Below, in pieces: positions 9,895 through 25,292 of a DNA stretch of 64,000 nt. A model generated the notes under the pieces. The model saw only the letters and a list, made by a program, of their open reading frames with translations, searched no databases and was not told the origin of the DNA. Positions within the stretch are counted from its first letter, which is position 1; each line of letters opens with the position of its first letter. This DNA is from Alternaria dauci. Its lineage: Eukaryota > Ascomycota > Dothideomycetes > Pleosporales > Pleosporaceae. Location: NCBI RefSeq assembly GCF_042100115.1, contig NC_091274.1, positions 2,604,001-2,668,000 of the forward strand, written 5' to 3'. The position numbers and the translations under genes were made by a program.

Positions 9895-11613
9895 TCAAAT
9901 AGCCATCGCCGCGATCTTGCATTCGAGATCTGCCATCTGCCTTCTCAACTCAGCAAGTCGCTCCTGCTTGTCCGCCATCTTACTGGGCTGGCTCGCAGAA
10001 ACAGCACCATCACCCTTCTTCCCGTCCTCCCTCATCATTGGATACGCCAGCACCTCCTTGATCGTATAATTGTTCGTCAAAAACATCATAATACGATCCA
10101 ACCCCGGCCCACACCCAGCCGTCGGCGGCATCCCATACTCCAGCGCCTTGACAAACTGCTCATCGATCCCTTGGGCCTCGTCATCCCCCTGCGCCTTCTG
10201 TCTCGCTTGTTCCAGAAATCGATCGCGCTGTTCAAAAGGATCATTGAGTTCGCTATAGAGATTGCAAATCTCAAAGCCGCATACGAAAGCTTCTGCGCGC
10301 TCTGTGAGACCGGGAATCGAGCGATGCGTCTTTGCGAGAGGCGACATGAGCTTAGGATGGTTCATGATGAACGTGGGGTTTGTGATGCGCGATTCAATGT
10401 ATACGCCGACCAGCTTGTCGAGTAAGCGGGCATTTGTGTGCGGAGGTGAACAGACGATGTTTTGGTCCCTCAAGACACCGAGTAAGAACTGGCGGCTTTC
10501 TTCCGTATGAAGTTCAGAAGGCGGAGGAAAGTTGACCTCACAGGCTTCTTCAAGCGCTGTCATCATGTCGACGCGCTCCCATGGCCCCTCCCAATCGATC
10601 ACCCTCTCCTCTCCAGTCTTGTCTGTGAACCTAGTGACATAAGAACCTGTCACACTCTTCACTAGCCCAGAGATCATTTCTTGCGTGACCTGCATCATTA
10701 CCTCATAATCTGCATCCGCTTGGTAAAACTCACAGCTCGTAAACTCGGGGTTATGCGTCAAATCCATATCCTCATTACGAAAGACACGTCCAATTTCGAA
10801 CACGCGGTCGATGCCGCCAACAACAAGGGGCTTGAGATGCAGTTCCGTAGCCGTGCGCAGATACATATCTCGCTTGAGATCATTGTGGTGCGTGATGAAG
10901 GGCTTCGCTGCTGCGCCGCCGGCTTGTTGGCAGAGGATGGGTGTTACGACTGAGATGTAGCCGCGGCTGCGGAGGAAGGTGGTAATGTATGACTCCATGG
11001 CATCCCAAGTACGCAGCATATCGCGGCTGCGGCGATTGGTGATAAAGTCGAGAGGTCGATCGCGATGGCGTGTCTCAGCATCGGTGAGCGTCTTGGGTAG
11101 CATGTGCAGGCTCGGTGCCAGGAGGATGACGCTTTGCGCGAAGAGCGAGAGTTCGCCTACGGATCGGTTGCGTGGCGCTGTACGGCCTGGATGGCCGGTT
11201 ATGCCAATCTGGTCTCCTCTGGCCAGATGCTGATGTTGCTGCTTGTATGCTTCGAAGTCATCTGACGAAGTGGCCTGGCATACTACTTGTATCTTCTCCT
11301 CGCCCACCTGAACCTCGTAGAAGCGAAGACGCTCTCCTGCGCTACGGATTGTAACGATTCGACCACGCATTGTATATCTGACGTCTCTCAACTGTTCGCC
11401 AGTCGTGATGGACTTGTGCCGCTCGCGGAACGCGCTAAGGTCTGTAAGGCTGGGGATGAACGAAGAATAAAGGCCATTCTCGTGAGATTCCTTGCGTAGA
11501 TGTTGAACTAAGATAGATCGATTTTCGTAATACTTGTGTGGTGCGAGCACTTCCTGTTGTTCACGTCTTGCTCGTTGCTTAGTTGCAGTCGTAGTAGTGC
11601 TGTTGGTGGCCAT
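9895..11613 (-). CDS. Class II lysyl-tRNA synthetase, divergent eukaryotic-type copy
   Basis: Intronless, 572 residues from the ATG at 11611-11613. An OB-fold anticodon-binding domain spans about residues 75-175 (TMRGRIVTIRSAGERLRFYEV). The class II catalytic core follows: motif 2 around 270-298 (VFEIGRVFRNED, HNPEFTSCEFY) and motif 3 around 497-510 (PPTAGCGPGLDRIMMF). It charges lysine onto tRNA-Lys. Oddities: Val277 and Ser293 stand where cytosolic enzymes have Gln and Thr; Cys501 replaces the usual Trp or Leu of motif 3; and a charged helical tail (about the last 28 residues) follows the core. The N-terminus is rich in Thr and Arg with few acids, so mitochondrial import is possible. Either a second cytosolic-type copy or the mitochondrial enzyme; the main cytosolic gene is not in this window. 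Confidence 0.88.
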   Translation of the reverse strand: MATNSTTTTATKQRARREQQEVLAPHKYYENRSILVQHLRKESHENGLYSSFIPSLTDLSAFRERHKSITTGEQLRDVRYTMRGRIVTIRSAGERLRFYEVQVGEEKIQVVCQATSSDDFEAYKQQHQHLARGDQIGITGHPGRTAPRNRSVGELSLFAQSVILLAPSLHMLPKTLTDAETRHRDRPLDFITNRRSRDMLRTWDAMESYITTFLRSRGYISVVTPILCQQAGGAAAKPFITHHNDLKRDMYLRTATELHLKPLVVGGIDRVFEIGRVFRNEDMDLTHNPEFTSCEFYQADADYEVMMQVTQEMISGLVKSVTGSYVTRFTDKTGEERVIDWEGPWERVDMMTALEEACEVNFPPPSELHTEESRQFLLGVLRDQNIVCSPPHTNARLLDKLVGVYIESRITNPTFIMNHPKLMSPLAKTHRSIPGLTERAEAFVCGFEICNLYSELNDPFEQRDRFLEQARQKAQGDDEAQGIDEQFVKALEYGMPPTAGCGPGLDRIMMFLTNNYTIKEVLAYPMMREDGKKGDGAVSASQPSKMADKQERLAELRRQMADLECKIAAMAI

Positions 11614-12012
11614 AACGATTGAACAAATATCCCTCAATATTTTTTCTTTTGCAAGATAGTGAGTAACGCACAGTGGATCGTCAGAGAAAGAGACTTTTCA
11701 GTTGTGTTGCGTTTCCAGACGGAACCTTGACGTTCTTAAGTAAGGCGAACCTCATCTCCAGTCATCGCTTGTGAGTCAACCACTGCATCCTTCGTCAACA
11801 TTTACGTTATGGATAGCACCGGACATGCCAAGATAACCTTTAATATGTATCCCCCGCAGTTAGGCCTCTTTGGCCGCACGTACCATTTGCCTACTGCCAA
11901 AAAGTACCAGTTGGTTACACAAGTCGTCCACCAAGGTACACTGGAAATGGGCTCCCGTCCAAGCACAACAAGTTGATGCGTTAATTCTGTCGTATTGTAT
12001 ACACATCCAGTT
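11614..12012. promoter_or_regulatory. Upstream region of the lysyl-tRNA synthetase gene
   Basis: The 399 bp between the start of the LysRS gene and the 3' end of the glyoxalase II gene. It should hold the LysRS promoter. No clear box or repeat seen. Confidence 0.35.
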
Positions 12013-12986
12013 CTACGACTTGTCTTTCATTGCTCGCAATGCTCCCATGACATCAATAGGTTGGGTTTTGGAAGTGACCTTTTGAAGTTCAGGGTCCTCT
12101 ACACGCATGAACACGTTGTGCTTCTTCTCATCGCCGATTGTAAACTTGCCCTGCGTCTGCTTGTTCTCTTGTGTGAACGTGTCGAGTTTCCTGATAGCGT
12201 CATTGTCCAGTACGCTCTTTGCAAACTTAACATTGCCCTTTGTGTACTCGTGTCCAGGATAGACCTTTGTGTCATCAGGAAGCGCGGCCAGAGTCTCGTT
12301 CAAGGCCTTGTGCATCTGCTCCGGAGTGCCTTCGAAGAACCGTCCGCAGCCGCCGATGAAGAGCGTGTCTCCCGTGAATACTGCACGATCGTTTCCATCT
12401 TCGAAGTAGAAGCATATGCTGTCTTGAGTATGGCAGGGGGTGTGGAGGGCTTTGACGTCGATAGATCCGATCTTGAAGGTGCTGTTGTGGCTGGGTGTCT
12501 CGGACACTTTATCGCAGTCGCGACCACCGATTACAGGGAGGCCAAATGCTTTGATCTGGGAGAGCTGTTAGCTGATAGCGCTCGAAGAATCATGGGTCGT
12601 CTCTTGACTCACAATTTCCGCATTACCTCCCGCATGATCATGGTGACTGTTCCATATGTCAGCGAAGTCGATTCCTCAGGAGCAGTCACCCTACTGGTGT
12701 GTGTTTATGATCTTGGTTAGCTTGAGGCCGCCGGTGGTAGTTTGCTCTCGCAAGACAGGTAAAACCCTACAACCCAGTAAGTCGCGTGTTTACTTCTCCT
12801 GACCTTCCAACGTACTCTGGAGGGTTGGCAGGGTCAATGATAACGGCCTCTTTGGTCTTGTCGTCGGACACCAAGTAGGCATAGTTGTTGCCCGAACCCT
12901 CCCCTAATCAGTAGGTTAGATTGCACCCGAGGTTGAAGATTCTCCATCAAGGTGCTCGTACACATTGGAATTGATTGGATATGCAT
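12013..12986 (-). CDS. glo2: Glyoxalase II (hydroxyacylglutathione hydrolase), five exons
   Basis: Exons in transcript order: 12962-12986, 12816-12903, 12695-12766, 12613-12646 and 12013-12555; introns are 58, 49, 48 and 57 nt. The sum is 762 nt, 253 residues. The join gives MHIQSIPMWEGSGNNYAYLV at the start and rebuilds the metal-binding motif THHHHDHAGGN across the third intron junction. Later metal ligands appear in FTGDTLFIGGCGRFFEG and VYPGHEYT. The C-terminal ~80 residues form the HAGH substrate-binding domain. The enzyme hydrolyses S-lactoylglutathione to lactate and glutathione, finishing methylglyoxal detoxification. No mitochondrial leader is seen from this ATG, although the frame stays open upstream, so the cytosolic form is favoured. 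Confidence 0.93.
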
Positions 12987-13495
12987 GGCGCGTGCTGGTA
13001 CGGACGATGGCTTCTTGGCGTTAATTGCTGTTTTCGATGGCTCGAACAGAACTGTGGGTAAATACCTTGAAAGTGGATCGAGCAAATGATATTAGCGGGT
13101 ACCTCCTGATGGCTGCTGTGAATAAGCTCATAAGGGAGGCGCAGAACAGTAATTGACGGAGGCTTGCGGATATCATGAAGCTTCGAGATTGCGGAGGTGA
13201 TGACGTTACTGCTCGTTATCGATAAGCTGTGCTGTTCTCCACGTGACTAGTGGCCCACGTTCACGGCGCGTCAAGCTCCATCTCTCAAACGCGTTCGCCT
13301 CAACCATGAAGTCAATTTCAGCACACATCCAACCCTACACAATGGCATATGTCCAGATCAAAAGCATGAAAATACGCGTCGAAGTGGATATGGATCACAT
13401 TCAACATACAACACTAAACTACCTATACCCTAGAGAACGCCTAAAGGCTGACCCAGCCATGCAATCATCAATCGTCAAACATTACAGCGTCCTCC
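12987..13495. promoter_or_regulatory. Spacer: glyoxalase II promoter and 3' end of the oxidase gene
   Basis: A 509-bp spacer. The left part should hold the glo2 promoter; the right part is probably the 3' untranslated region of the flavin oxidase gene. No gene recognised. Confidence 0.35.
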
Positions 13496-18055
<4,560 letters not shown>

Positions 18056-19312
18056 ATGGTCGGGTCACTCCTGAGTTACTTTGGGTTTGGCGGCTCAGCC
18101 GCCCAGACCCCGCCAGAGAACCAAGCTGTACGGGCATTGCCCGCGAACTGGTATACCTCTGAGGAAATGTACCAGCTTGAGCGACGCGCCATCTTCACCA
18201 GAAGATGGCTCATTCTTACCCACAAGTCAAGACTCGCAAACTCCGGCGATTTTCTCCGCTACAACATCGCAAACTACGACATCGTTGTTTCCAAGGACCG
18301 ATCTGGCGAGATCCACACATTCCACAATGTATGCAGACACCGCGCGTACCCCGTTGTCGAGAAAGATGGTGGCAACGCAAAGATTTTCTCTTGCAAGTAC
18401 CACGGCTGGTCATACGGTTTGAATGGCAAGCTCGCGAAGGCGCCAGGCTACCAGGAGCTTCAGAACTTCGAGAAGGCGAAGAACGGTCTTTTCCCCATCC
18501 ACACCCGCATCGACCGCAACGGCTTCATCTGGATCAACATGGATGCGAAGAAGGAGCCCGAGGTATCATGGGAGTCACAGTTTGACCACGTCGATGAGCA
18601 GACACGGTTCAACCAATTTGACTTTAATGACTACGAGTTTGACCACACATGGAACCTCGAGGGTCCATTCAACTGGAAGATTCTCGCAGACAACTTCAAC
18701 GAATGCTACCACTGCAAGAGCACACATCCTGACCTCACAACTGGCTTGATCGATCTCGAGAGCTACGACGTCTACTGCTCAGCCGACCACATCCAGCACG
18801 ACCCCAAGACACCCCAAGATCGCAAGGACCTTGGCCAGGAGATTTGCTCCACATACTGCTTCCCCAATGCCTCCTTCACTGTCACAAAACACTTCCTTTT
18901 CATGCAGAAGTTCATGCCTAAGTCGCCCACTGAGTCAGTCATGTACTACGAGGTCTGGCGCAACAAGCACTCCAGCCAGGAGGACTTCCTTCTCATCAGT
19001 GACACCTACAAGCGTGTGATGAGTGAGGACAAAGTCCTGTGCGAGCGCGCCCAGAAGAACATCGAGGCAGGCATCTTCGTCAACGGCGAGCTTCACCCAC
19101 ACATGGAGAAGGGTCCTCTCTTCTTCCAGAAGAGATGCCGCGAGATTGTTATGGAGCATGGTATGAAGGAGAAGAAGGCTGGCCAGAAGATCTGGCCTGC
19201 GAAGCAGCAACTCGAGCCTACAGGTACCTCGGCTATCAGCAAAGAGATGGAAGACTTCTGCGAGGGTCTTGCCTGTGGCAATGACAATGAGAAGAGTGAT
19301 CTCGCTTGGTAA
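18056..19312 (+). CDS. Rieske non-haem iron oxygenase, choline/glycine-betaine monooxygenase type
   Basis: Intronless, 418 residues. Cys93-x-His95 and Cys113-x2-His116 (VCRHRAYP, CKYHGW) bind the [2Fe-2S] Rieske cluster. His219 and His224 in NECYHCKSTH are the ligands of the mononuclear iron; the bridging Asp/Glu precedes them. Length and spacing fit choline monooxygenase and the GbcA subunit of glycine betaine demethylase, whose substrates are trimethylamines. The neighbouring oxidase acts on the product of betaine demethylation, so glycine betaine is a likely substrate, but choline or carnitine cannot be excluded. Such enzymes need a flavin-iron reductase; none is encoded in this window. 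No signal peptide is evident. The start ATG has a good fungal context (TTCACAATGG). Confidence 0.88.
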   Translation: MVGSLLSYFGFGGSAAQTPPENQAVRALPANWYTSEEMYQLERRAIFTRRWLILTHKSRLANSGDFLRYNIANYDIVVSKDRSGEIHTFHNVCRHRAYPVVEKDGGNAKIFSCKYHGWSYGLNGKLAKAPGYQELQNFEKAKNGLFPIHTRIDRNGFIWINMDAKKEPEVSWESQFDHVDEQTRFNQFDFNDYEFDHTWNLEGPFNWKILADNFNECYHCKSTHPDLTTGLIDLESYDVYCSADHIQHDPKTPQDRKDLGQEICSTYCFPNASFTVTKHFLFMQKFMPKSPTESVMYYEVWRNKHSSQEDFLLISDTYKRVMSEDKVLCERAQKNIEAGIFVNGELHPHMEKGPLFFQKRCREIVMEHGMKEKKAGQKIWPAKQQLEPTGTSAISKEMEDFCEGLACGNDNEKSDLAW

Positions 19313-20263
19313 TCGACAACGCGACAGTTATGACTCATGATGCATGGCCTTGGTGTTTGGGGCGCTGTGGGTACTGGAGGCTTTGAACTCGTACTTTGGG
19401 ACTTTTATTTTGACAGCATTTTCTCTAATGACTTTTAGCGATGTTCGCGCGATAGCGCAACTTTCATTCCGGTTTCTATAGATAGAATGCACTCTCTTGT
19501 CTTTACACGCCGTCCTTCTTGCTTCGGGTGACACGCGGTAGTGGGCATGGATTTGACCCTGTCTCGCCTTTCTCTCCGCATGACGTGTCATTATCTCCAT
19601 TCTCCGTTTTCCCCACATGCACCTATACACGCGTCGCAGTACCAGATCTGCATCGCCGTTAACGGACGTTTGATATCGCACGGTGTTTTGGACCTAATCG
19701 GGAAAGAATGTGCATTGGCCAATCGGATGCAATGGCTGTCTGAGATAGCCGCTGCTCTTGAAAGCGACACGATAACAGCGATGGTTCAGATACGAGCTAC
19801 TGCTAGTGTGCGAGAAGTCAAATATCGGTGCTGTGACGCTCTTTCGACTGCGAGATAGAGTGATAGGATTCTCGCTGTGAAAGCTCCATCTTGGTGTCCA
19901 TACGGATCCAGCCTTGAAGACATCAGGCTGTCCACACTTCTAGATAGATGTTTCCAGTGCAGTGCACTTGATTGTTATGGAGACGTAATTTGAAACCGCA
20001 TTTTCATACATGGTAATGTTCAAATGCCATGTAGGCAACACAGGGGCGGGCACAAATCGCAGATAGAACCCCCATGCCACGTGCCCGATGACGTCAGTTG
20101 GGCATCATGTACGCCCCGTAGACACGCAGCGCGTGTTCGAGTGTTTTACACAAAAGCAGTTTGGCCCAACGTAACGTCAACCAGATGTTGAGCGCTTGAC
20201 TCTGTAGCTAAAATTCTACTACGCAACGCTGTAGGCGTGCCCACCCAACAGATCCCGAGGTCT
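19313..20263. other. Convergent spacer
   Basis: About 950 bp between the 3' ends of the Rieske and GMC genes. It contains CACGTG at 20078-20083 and a TGACGTCA motif at 20089-20096, though no promoter is expected here. No gene recognised. Confidence 0.4.
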
Positions 20264-22292
20264 CTACCGGCTACGTTTGATGTCGTCGGCAATCTTTTCA
20301 GCCAAGGCATATACCGTACTCTGGTACGAAGTTAGTGTTGCACTGACGAAGTAGTAGAAGATGAAATACCTGAGGATGTCCAGGAGGCAGTAGGGCGAAC
20401 GAGCTCGCATCCACAACCCTCAACCCAGTCACGCCAATAACCCTCGCCTTGCTGTCCACAACTGCATCAGGGTCGTCAGTTTTTCCCATCTTGCATGTAC
20501 AGGACGCATGCCACACAGTCATCAACTGCTACTGTCAGTATATGCAGTGGAACGAATACCGAAGAGACTTACTGTATCGCGAATGGTGTTGAGGATCTGT
20601 TCATCGGTCTGAACATCCGGGCCCGGAAAGTACTCCTTCGTATCTGCAAGTCCGCGCTTCATGGCGTCCGTAGCAAAAGCTTGACGTGTGCGCTTGTAGA
20701 TGGCGATCGCGACGGATTGATCAGTAGGATCGGTCAACCAGCCAGGGTCTATCGAAGGAAGCTGAGCTGTGCTGGCGCTCGTGATGGTCACTGAACCACG
20801 AGAGAGGGGTGCAACGATAGCACCGAGGATGGACGCATATTGGTAGCCATCCTTTGGCTGGGTTGCGAAGAGACTGGAGAAATCTCCGATGTAGCCAGGC
20901 GCGGAAAGGTATTCGATATCGGGCCAGGAAGCGGGATACTGATCTAGCACCGCTGCAGCTTCTGAAGAGATAAGATTACGAGGAGCCTTCTCCCAGCCTA
21001 AGAAATCGCAGACGGGATTGGTAAGCGGACCCTTTTTGAATAGACTGTAGTCAAACGCGAATTGGGCGCCGACATAAAGAGGGTCATTGGCCAATTTAGT
21101 AAACGTCTGGACTTTGTAGCGATAGCTCGGACCAAAGAAGATATGGTCTTGCATGTTCTGGCCAACGCCACGACGGTCAGCAATAACGGGAATGTCGAAC
21201 TTTTCCAGCTGGGCGGCAGGACCCACGCCAGAGACCATGAGCAGCTGGGGGGATTGGAAAGCACCGGCAGAAAGAATTACTTCTCGCTTCGCAGTGAGGA
21301 TGGAGCCGAAGGGTAGCCGAACACCCGTGGCACGCTTCTCGCTATTGAAGATAATCTTCTCAGCTCGCGTCAAAGAGTACACTTTGAGATTAGGGCGGTT
21401 CTTAGCAGCCTCAAGGAACGTGGTCTGGCTCGAGGCTCGCTTCTGGTTACCAGGCGTGATCGTCGAGCTACAATACTGCGCTCCCATGAGTTCTCCGGAG
21501 TTGAAGTCGGGTCTGGTGGGGATACCGATGCCATTGAGGCCACCCTCCATGTAGCTCGAGAAAGGGCCCGCATAGTTGGCGTAGGACACGTCAAGGGGTC
21601 CGCCGCTGGCATCGAAAGCACTTGCAACGTATTCGGCCGACCCATTGCTTGCGCGGAGCTGGGTATTGGGTGGTGTGAACTTGACTGACTTCTTGAAAAA
21701 AGGCATGAGGTTGTCGAAAGTGTACGAGTCGTCGCCAACTTCATCTGCCCAGCGCTGGTAGGAGCCACGGTCACCCCGCTGATAGATCATGAAGTTTCGC
21801 GCCGAGCTTCACACGTTAGTGGCTATGTCTTTGCCCAAACTCGAGTCTTGAAGCTTACCTTCCACCCAGACATTTTCCGCGGGCATACTTAATCCGCCTC
21901 CCATTCGCACCTGCTTGAGGAGCTGTGATGAAGTTCCAGTCCACAAGGAGGTTCTGATCCAACGGGCTAGAGCCTGCCCACAGAACATCGCCAGCTGGAG
22001 TGGACGACAAAAGTGGGTTCGTGACCTGATAAAGACCACCGGCCTCGATCACAGCAACTTCGATGGTACTGTCTTCAGATAAACGATTCGCAAGTGTAAG
22101 ACCTGCAGTACCACCCTGGTTTGCGTATTAGCGCAAGTACTTCTCTGCAAAATGGCGCAACTTATGGTAGGGATAACCTACGCCAATAATGACATAGTCG
22201 AACTCTGCGCTCTGTCTCTTTTCATGTTCCGCGACCGGTACGGCAGAGACTAGAGAAACAGCCAAATAAACGAGTGACAATGAGCTACGCAT
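20264..22292 (-). CDS. Secreted-type GMC oxidoreductase 1 (FAD)
   Basis: Five exons in transcript order: 22182-22292, 21859-22115, 20573-21806, 20370-20525, 20264-20320 (introns 66, 52, 47 and 49 nt), 604 residues. A signal peptide ([20 protein letters not shown]) is followed by EHEKR, a possible Kex2 site. The FAD motif VIIGGGTAGL (34-43) is rebuilt across intron 1. The GMC signature near 250-290 includes [16 protein letters not shown]. Catalytic His540 lies in [10 protein letters not shown], and the second His584 in PPGHPQ, just before the last intron. The enzyme should oxidise an alcohol and pass electrons to oxygen or a quinone outside the cell or in the secretory path. Automatic labels of choline dehydrogenase would be unsafe; aryl-alcohol or patulin-synthase-like activity is as likely. 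The substrate is unknown. Confidence 0.9.
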
Positions 22293-23375
22293 GATGGACA
22301 GCGTTGGGGGAACAAAGCAAGGAGAAATCTTGGTGATGCTCTACCAAGCTTGGGTTATCATGGTTGCCTATATACATGCTTCTTTGGTCTCGGGGCCTGG
22401 GCGTTCTTAGTGGTATTTTGACTGCCGGACTCACCCATAGGCTTTGATTTGTGCAGAATCCTGGGGAGCATGTTCACATCGAGGTTTTGCGAACTATGAC
22501 ACCACCAAACCCTGTTTGAGGGCATGGAGTTAAACGGGAATGGACTCAATTAGGTCTAGCACATGGGTGGCCAATCGTCTCCAAGGAAATCTCCAGAAAA
22601 AGTTCTACCATGGCGATGAATCGAGGAATTTCGGCTGTCTATGAAACGTTAGCTTCTTGGTAGCAATGGTACGGTACACGGCCAGTCGTTTACTGAGTGC
22701 CTTTCGGTCCTAAGCCCAGCATTATAGTTTATTTGGAGGCTTCAGCGGTACGGGGCTAAGGCCTGATTTGTAAGTTTCCGCATGATAACTCAGCCACAGG
22801 TTCGAGCACAGATCAGACAAACACTTGAACATGAGAGAATGCCACGTTCTGACGTATTCCCCCGGCCTGTTTGAATTGTCGTGCTGAAGTCTTAATGGAG
22901 GAGCTTGTCGCCAAAATCCTGACCGTCTTCGTCTTGCGAAGAGGTTTCCGATGACGTCATCGGTATTCGCGCGTTGACCTTCTTGGTCAAATCTAACAGT
23001 CACAGCTGGGCGATAGCTTCTGGAGCATAGTTGACACTAACAGTAGGTTCCAATATGTTCGCGTGCGTTAGCATAACATCCTTGCAATTCAGACAACACG
23101 TGGACAAGCCGCTTGCGCAGGAGAACCCCTGGTGTGGTACCCGTGCATACGGGAAAACCAAATACCATTGCTGGCGGTCCGAATACCAGACTGCAAAGGG
23201 ATTAGTGAGTTATTGATATACACCCCCCTCTTTGACCTCGGTACCACTTGGCAATCTCGTCCCACGACTGACAAGCCCACCCAATCCTGCGTCACTGCAC
23301 GCAATCTCGTACTTCTTGAACTTTTGCTCCAGGCATGTACTAGGCGCGTGGCTCACGATATACATCGCCTAACTC
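22293..23375. promoter_or_regulatory. GMC1 upstream region with a perfect CRE-like palindrome
   Basis: About 1.1 kb between the GMC1 start and the P450 3' end. At 22948-22963 lies the perfect 16-bp palindrome CCGATGACGTCATCGG, centred on the bZIP/ATF site TGACGTCA, about 655 bp upstream of the GMC1 ATG. No gene is seen. Confidence 0.5.
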
Positions 23376-25292
23376 TCAAGCGCTTTCTCGGGGAGTGAAT
23401 CGCAGCTGAAGAGACGGAAGCGTCACGGTGAACGTGTCGAGTATCTCTTTCTCGAACGCCTCTCCAGTTTCTCCAGGTGCAAAGTCGACGTCGAAATTCT
23501 GCGCGATCATCGAAAGCGAGATACGCAAGCTCATTTGAGCTAGATTCTTGCCTGGACAGCTGTACGCGCCTGTAGAAGTGTCAGCCGAGTACGATACGTG
23601 GACAGTAGCCGCATCAGAGTATTTACCCAGAGAAAATGGCAAGTACGGAGCCTTGTCCGTCTCCATCTGTGTCCTCCTTTCACCAAATCGCTCAGGAACA
23701 AACTCCTCAGCCTCTTGCCACCATCGCGGGTCCCTTTGAATGAGCGACACTGGGATCACAACATTCGTGTTGCCAGGAATATATGTCTCGTCCACCTGGA
23801 TGCCCTTTGCTGGTGTTTCTCGCGCTCCACCAGTCAACAACGCGGGACGAAGTCGCAGTGTCTCGCTGAGGAAATCATCTAGGTAAGAGACTGATTTGAC
23901 CTTCTCATATGACCACTGGCTGTACCCACCCGGCATCGCTTGGTCGAGGGACTGTTGGAGCCGTTTCTGCTTAGTGGGATATTTGGCGAGGTAGAAAAGA
24001 GCACTGGCGAGAGTGGTGGCCGTTGTCTCGCTACACCGTGTTAGCCATGTTGCTTGGTCGCATTTCTCGGATCGCCCACCTTCCGGCAATGATCATCACC
24101 CTCGAATCATCCTCTAGAGCCGCTGCACTTGGCGAAGCTGAAGCATCGTTCTCTTTGACAGCTTTAAGTAGCCAGGATACAACATCTTGCGGATACTTTT
24201 CACTATCCCAAGTCTAGGCTACGTTAATTCGTCCTCACACAGGAAACGGCTATGGCACATACCTTATGTTTCTCTCTGATTTGGTCTGCGCAAAAGGAAA
24301 AGAAGTCTGAATAGCCTGCTGCTGCTCCAGGAATGGAACTCAAAACGTTGAGCAGCCACGGAACTGTGCTCATGATCCCCAGCATGGTCATGTGGGCATG
24401 CACTCCCTTTATGGCGACGTGTTCGACACCACTCTTGAGATTGTTGAAGTCCTTGCCGAAACCGACCTCGCCCATGACATCGAAGCTGAAGAACATTGAC
24501 CAGGCAGACATATCCATCGAGCTTCCTCCTTTCTCTATCAACTGCCACTTGAACAAGTCTGCCTTTGCTTTGATACATGGCTCGTATGTGCTGAGCGCTG
24601 CTAAGAGTCAAACGAAACTCTCATAACTCGCATACCCTGCATACCTTTGATAGAGAAGCCACGATCCCAAGCACGGCGGCGAAGGCGATGACCATTAAAA
24701 TCACGCGTCATGTGTATCGAACACTTCTTCGGGTCATTGCCGGTCTGGCCATACCATGTCGATTTCAAACACTCTGAGTTGGGACCATAGAGAATCGGAA
24801 CAGCCGACTTGCGCAGGATACTGATCTCTCGGGGACCTTTGTTGCTCGTCAAAATCCATGTCCACAGATCCGGGTAGGTACTTGCTCACCTGTACGCACG
24901 AAGTCACCATACTGCTCGTGCATCTTTTCTAGCTCCTTATAGTATTGTACATTCTTCGCAGAAAGTCTCGCTGCATAGAACTTCGAGACCTTAGCAGCGG
25001 TGGGTCCTGGGAAATGTCGACATCGATGGAAAACTAATCGATACAACGCGATGCTACCGAGCAACCCGGCACTGAAACTGCTTGCGAATGCCACAGCTTT
25101 CATGAAGCCAAAAGTGTAGATCATCCCAAAGAAGGCCAAAGTGGAAGCCGCCATGAAATGAAACATCACCAGCTCAAACTCAAACGGCCGAATCGATAGA
25201 TGGAACACAATGCCGAAAAGAACTGCTGCAATGGCGCCTTGCGATACACTGCGCTGCGCGACACTCTGCAAAGCATCTCGAATGACGTCCAT
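23376..25292 (-). CDS. Cytochrome P450 monooxygenase, six exons
   Basis: Exons in transcript order: 24890-25292, 24645-24836, 24263-24597, 24080-24213, 23627-24030, 23376-23569; introns are 53, 47, 49, 49 and 57 nt; 553 residues. Residues ~17-95 contain about three hydrophobic helices before HFPGPTAAKVSKFYAARL, the proline hinge. The oxygen-binding helix has AGSETT near 353-358, and ExxR is Glu411-Arg414 (SETLR). The haem loop FSLGAYSCPGKNLA, with Cys494, is formed only when the last intron is removed. The substrate is unknown; the multi-helix start resembles fungal secondary-metabolism P450s. The second intron has tandem acceptors (TTAG and CAG three bases apart) that would add one residue. 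The P450 is in tandem with GMC1 (same strand, 1.1 kb apart). Confidence 0.9.

Noticed and set aside
20264..22292. GMC1 as the choline dehydrogenase of the betaine module
   Set aside because: A secretion signal and general GMC motifs do not support choline as substrate; adjacency alone is weak.
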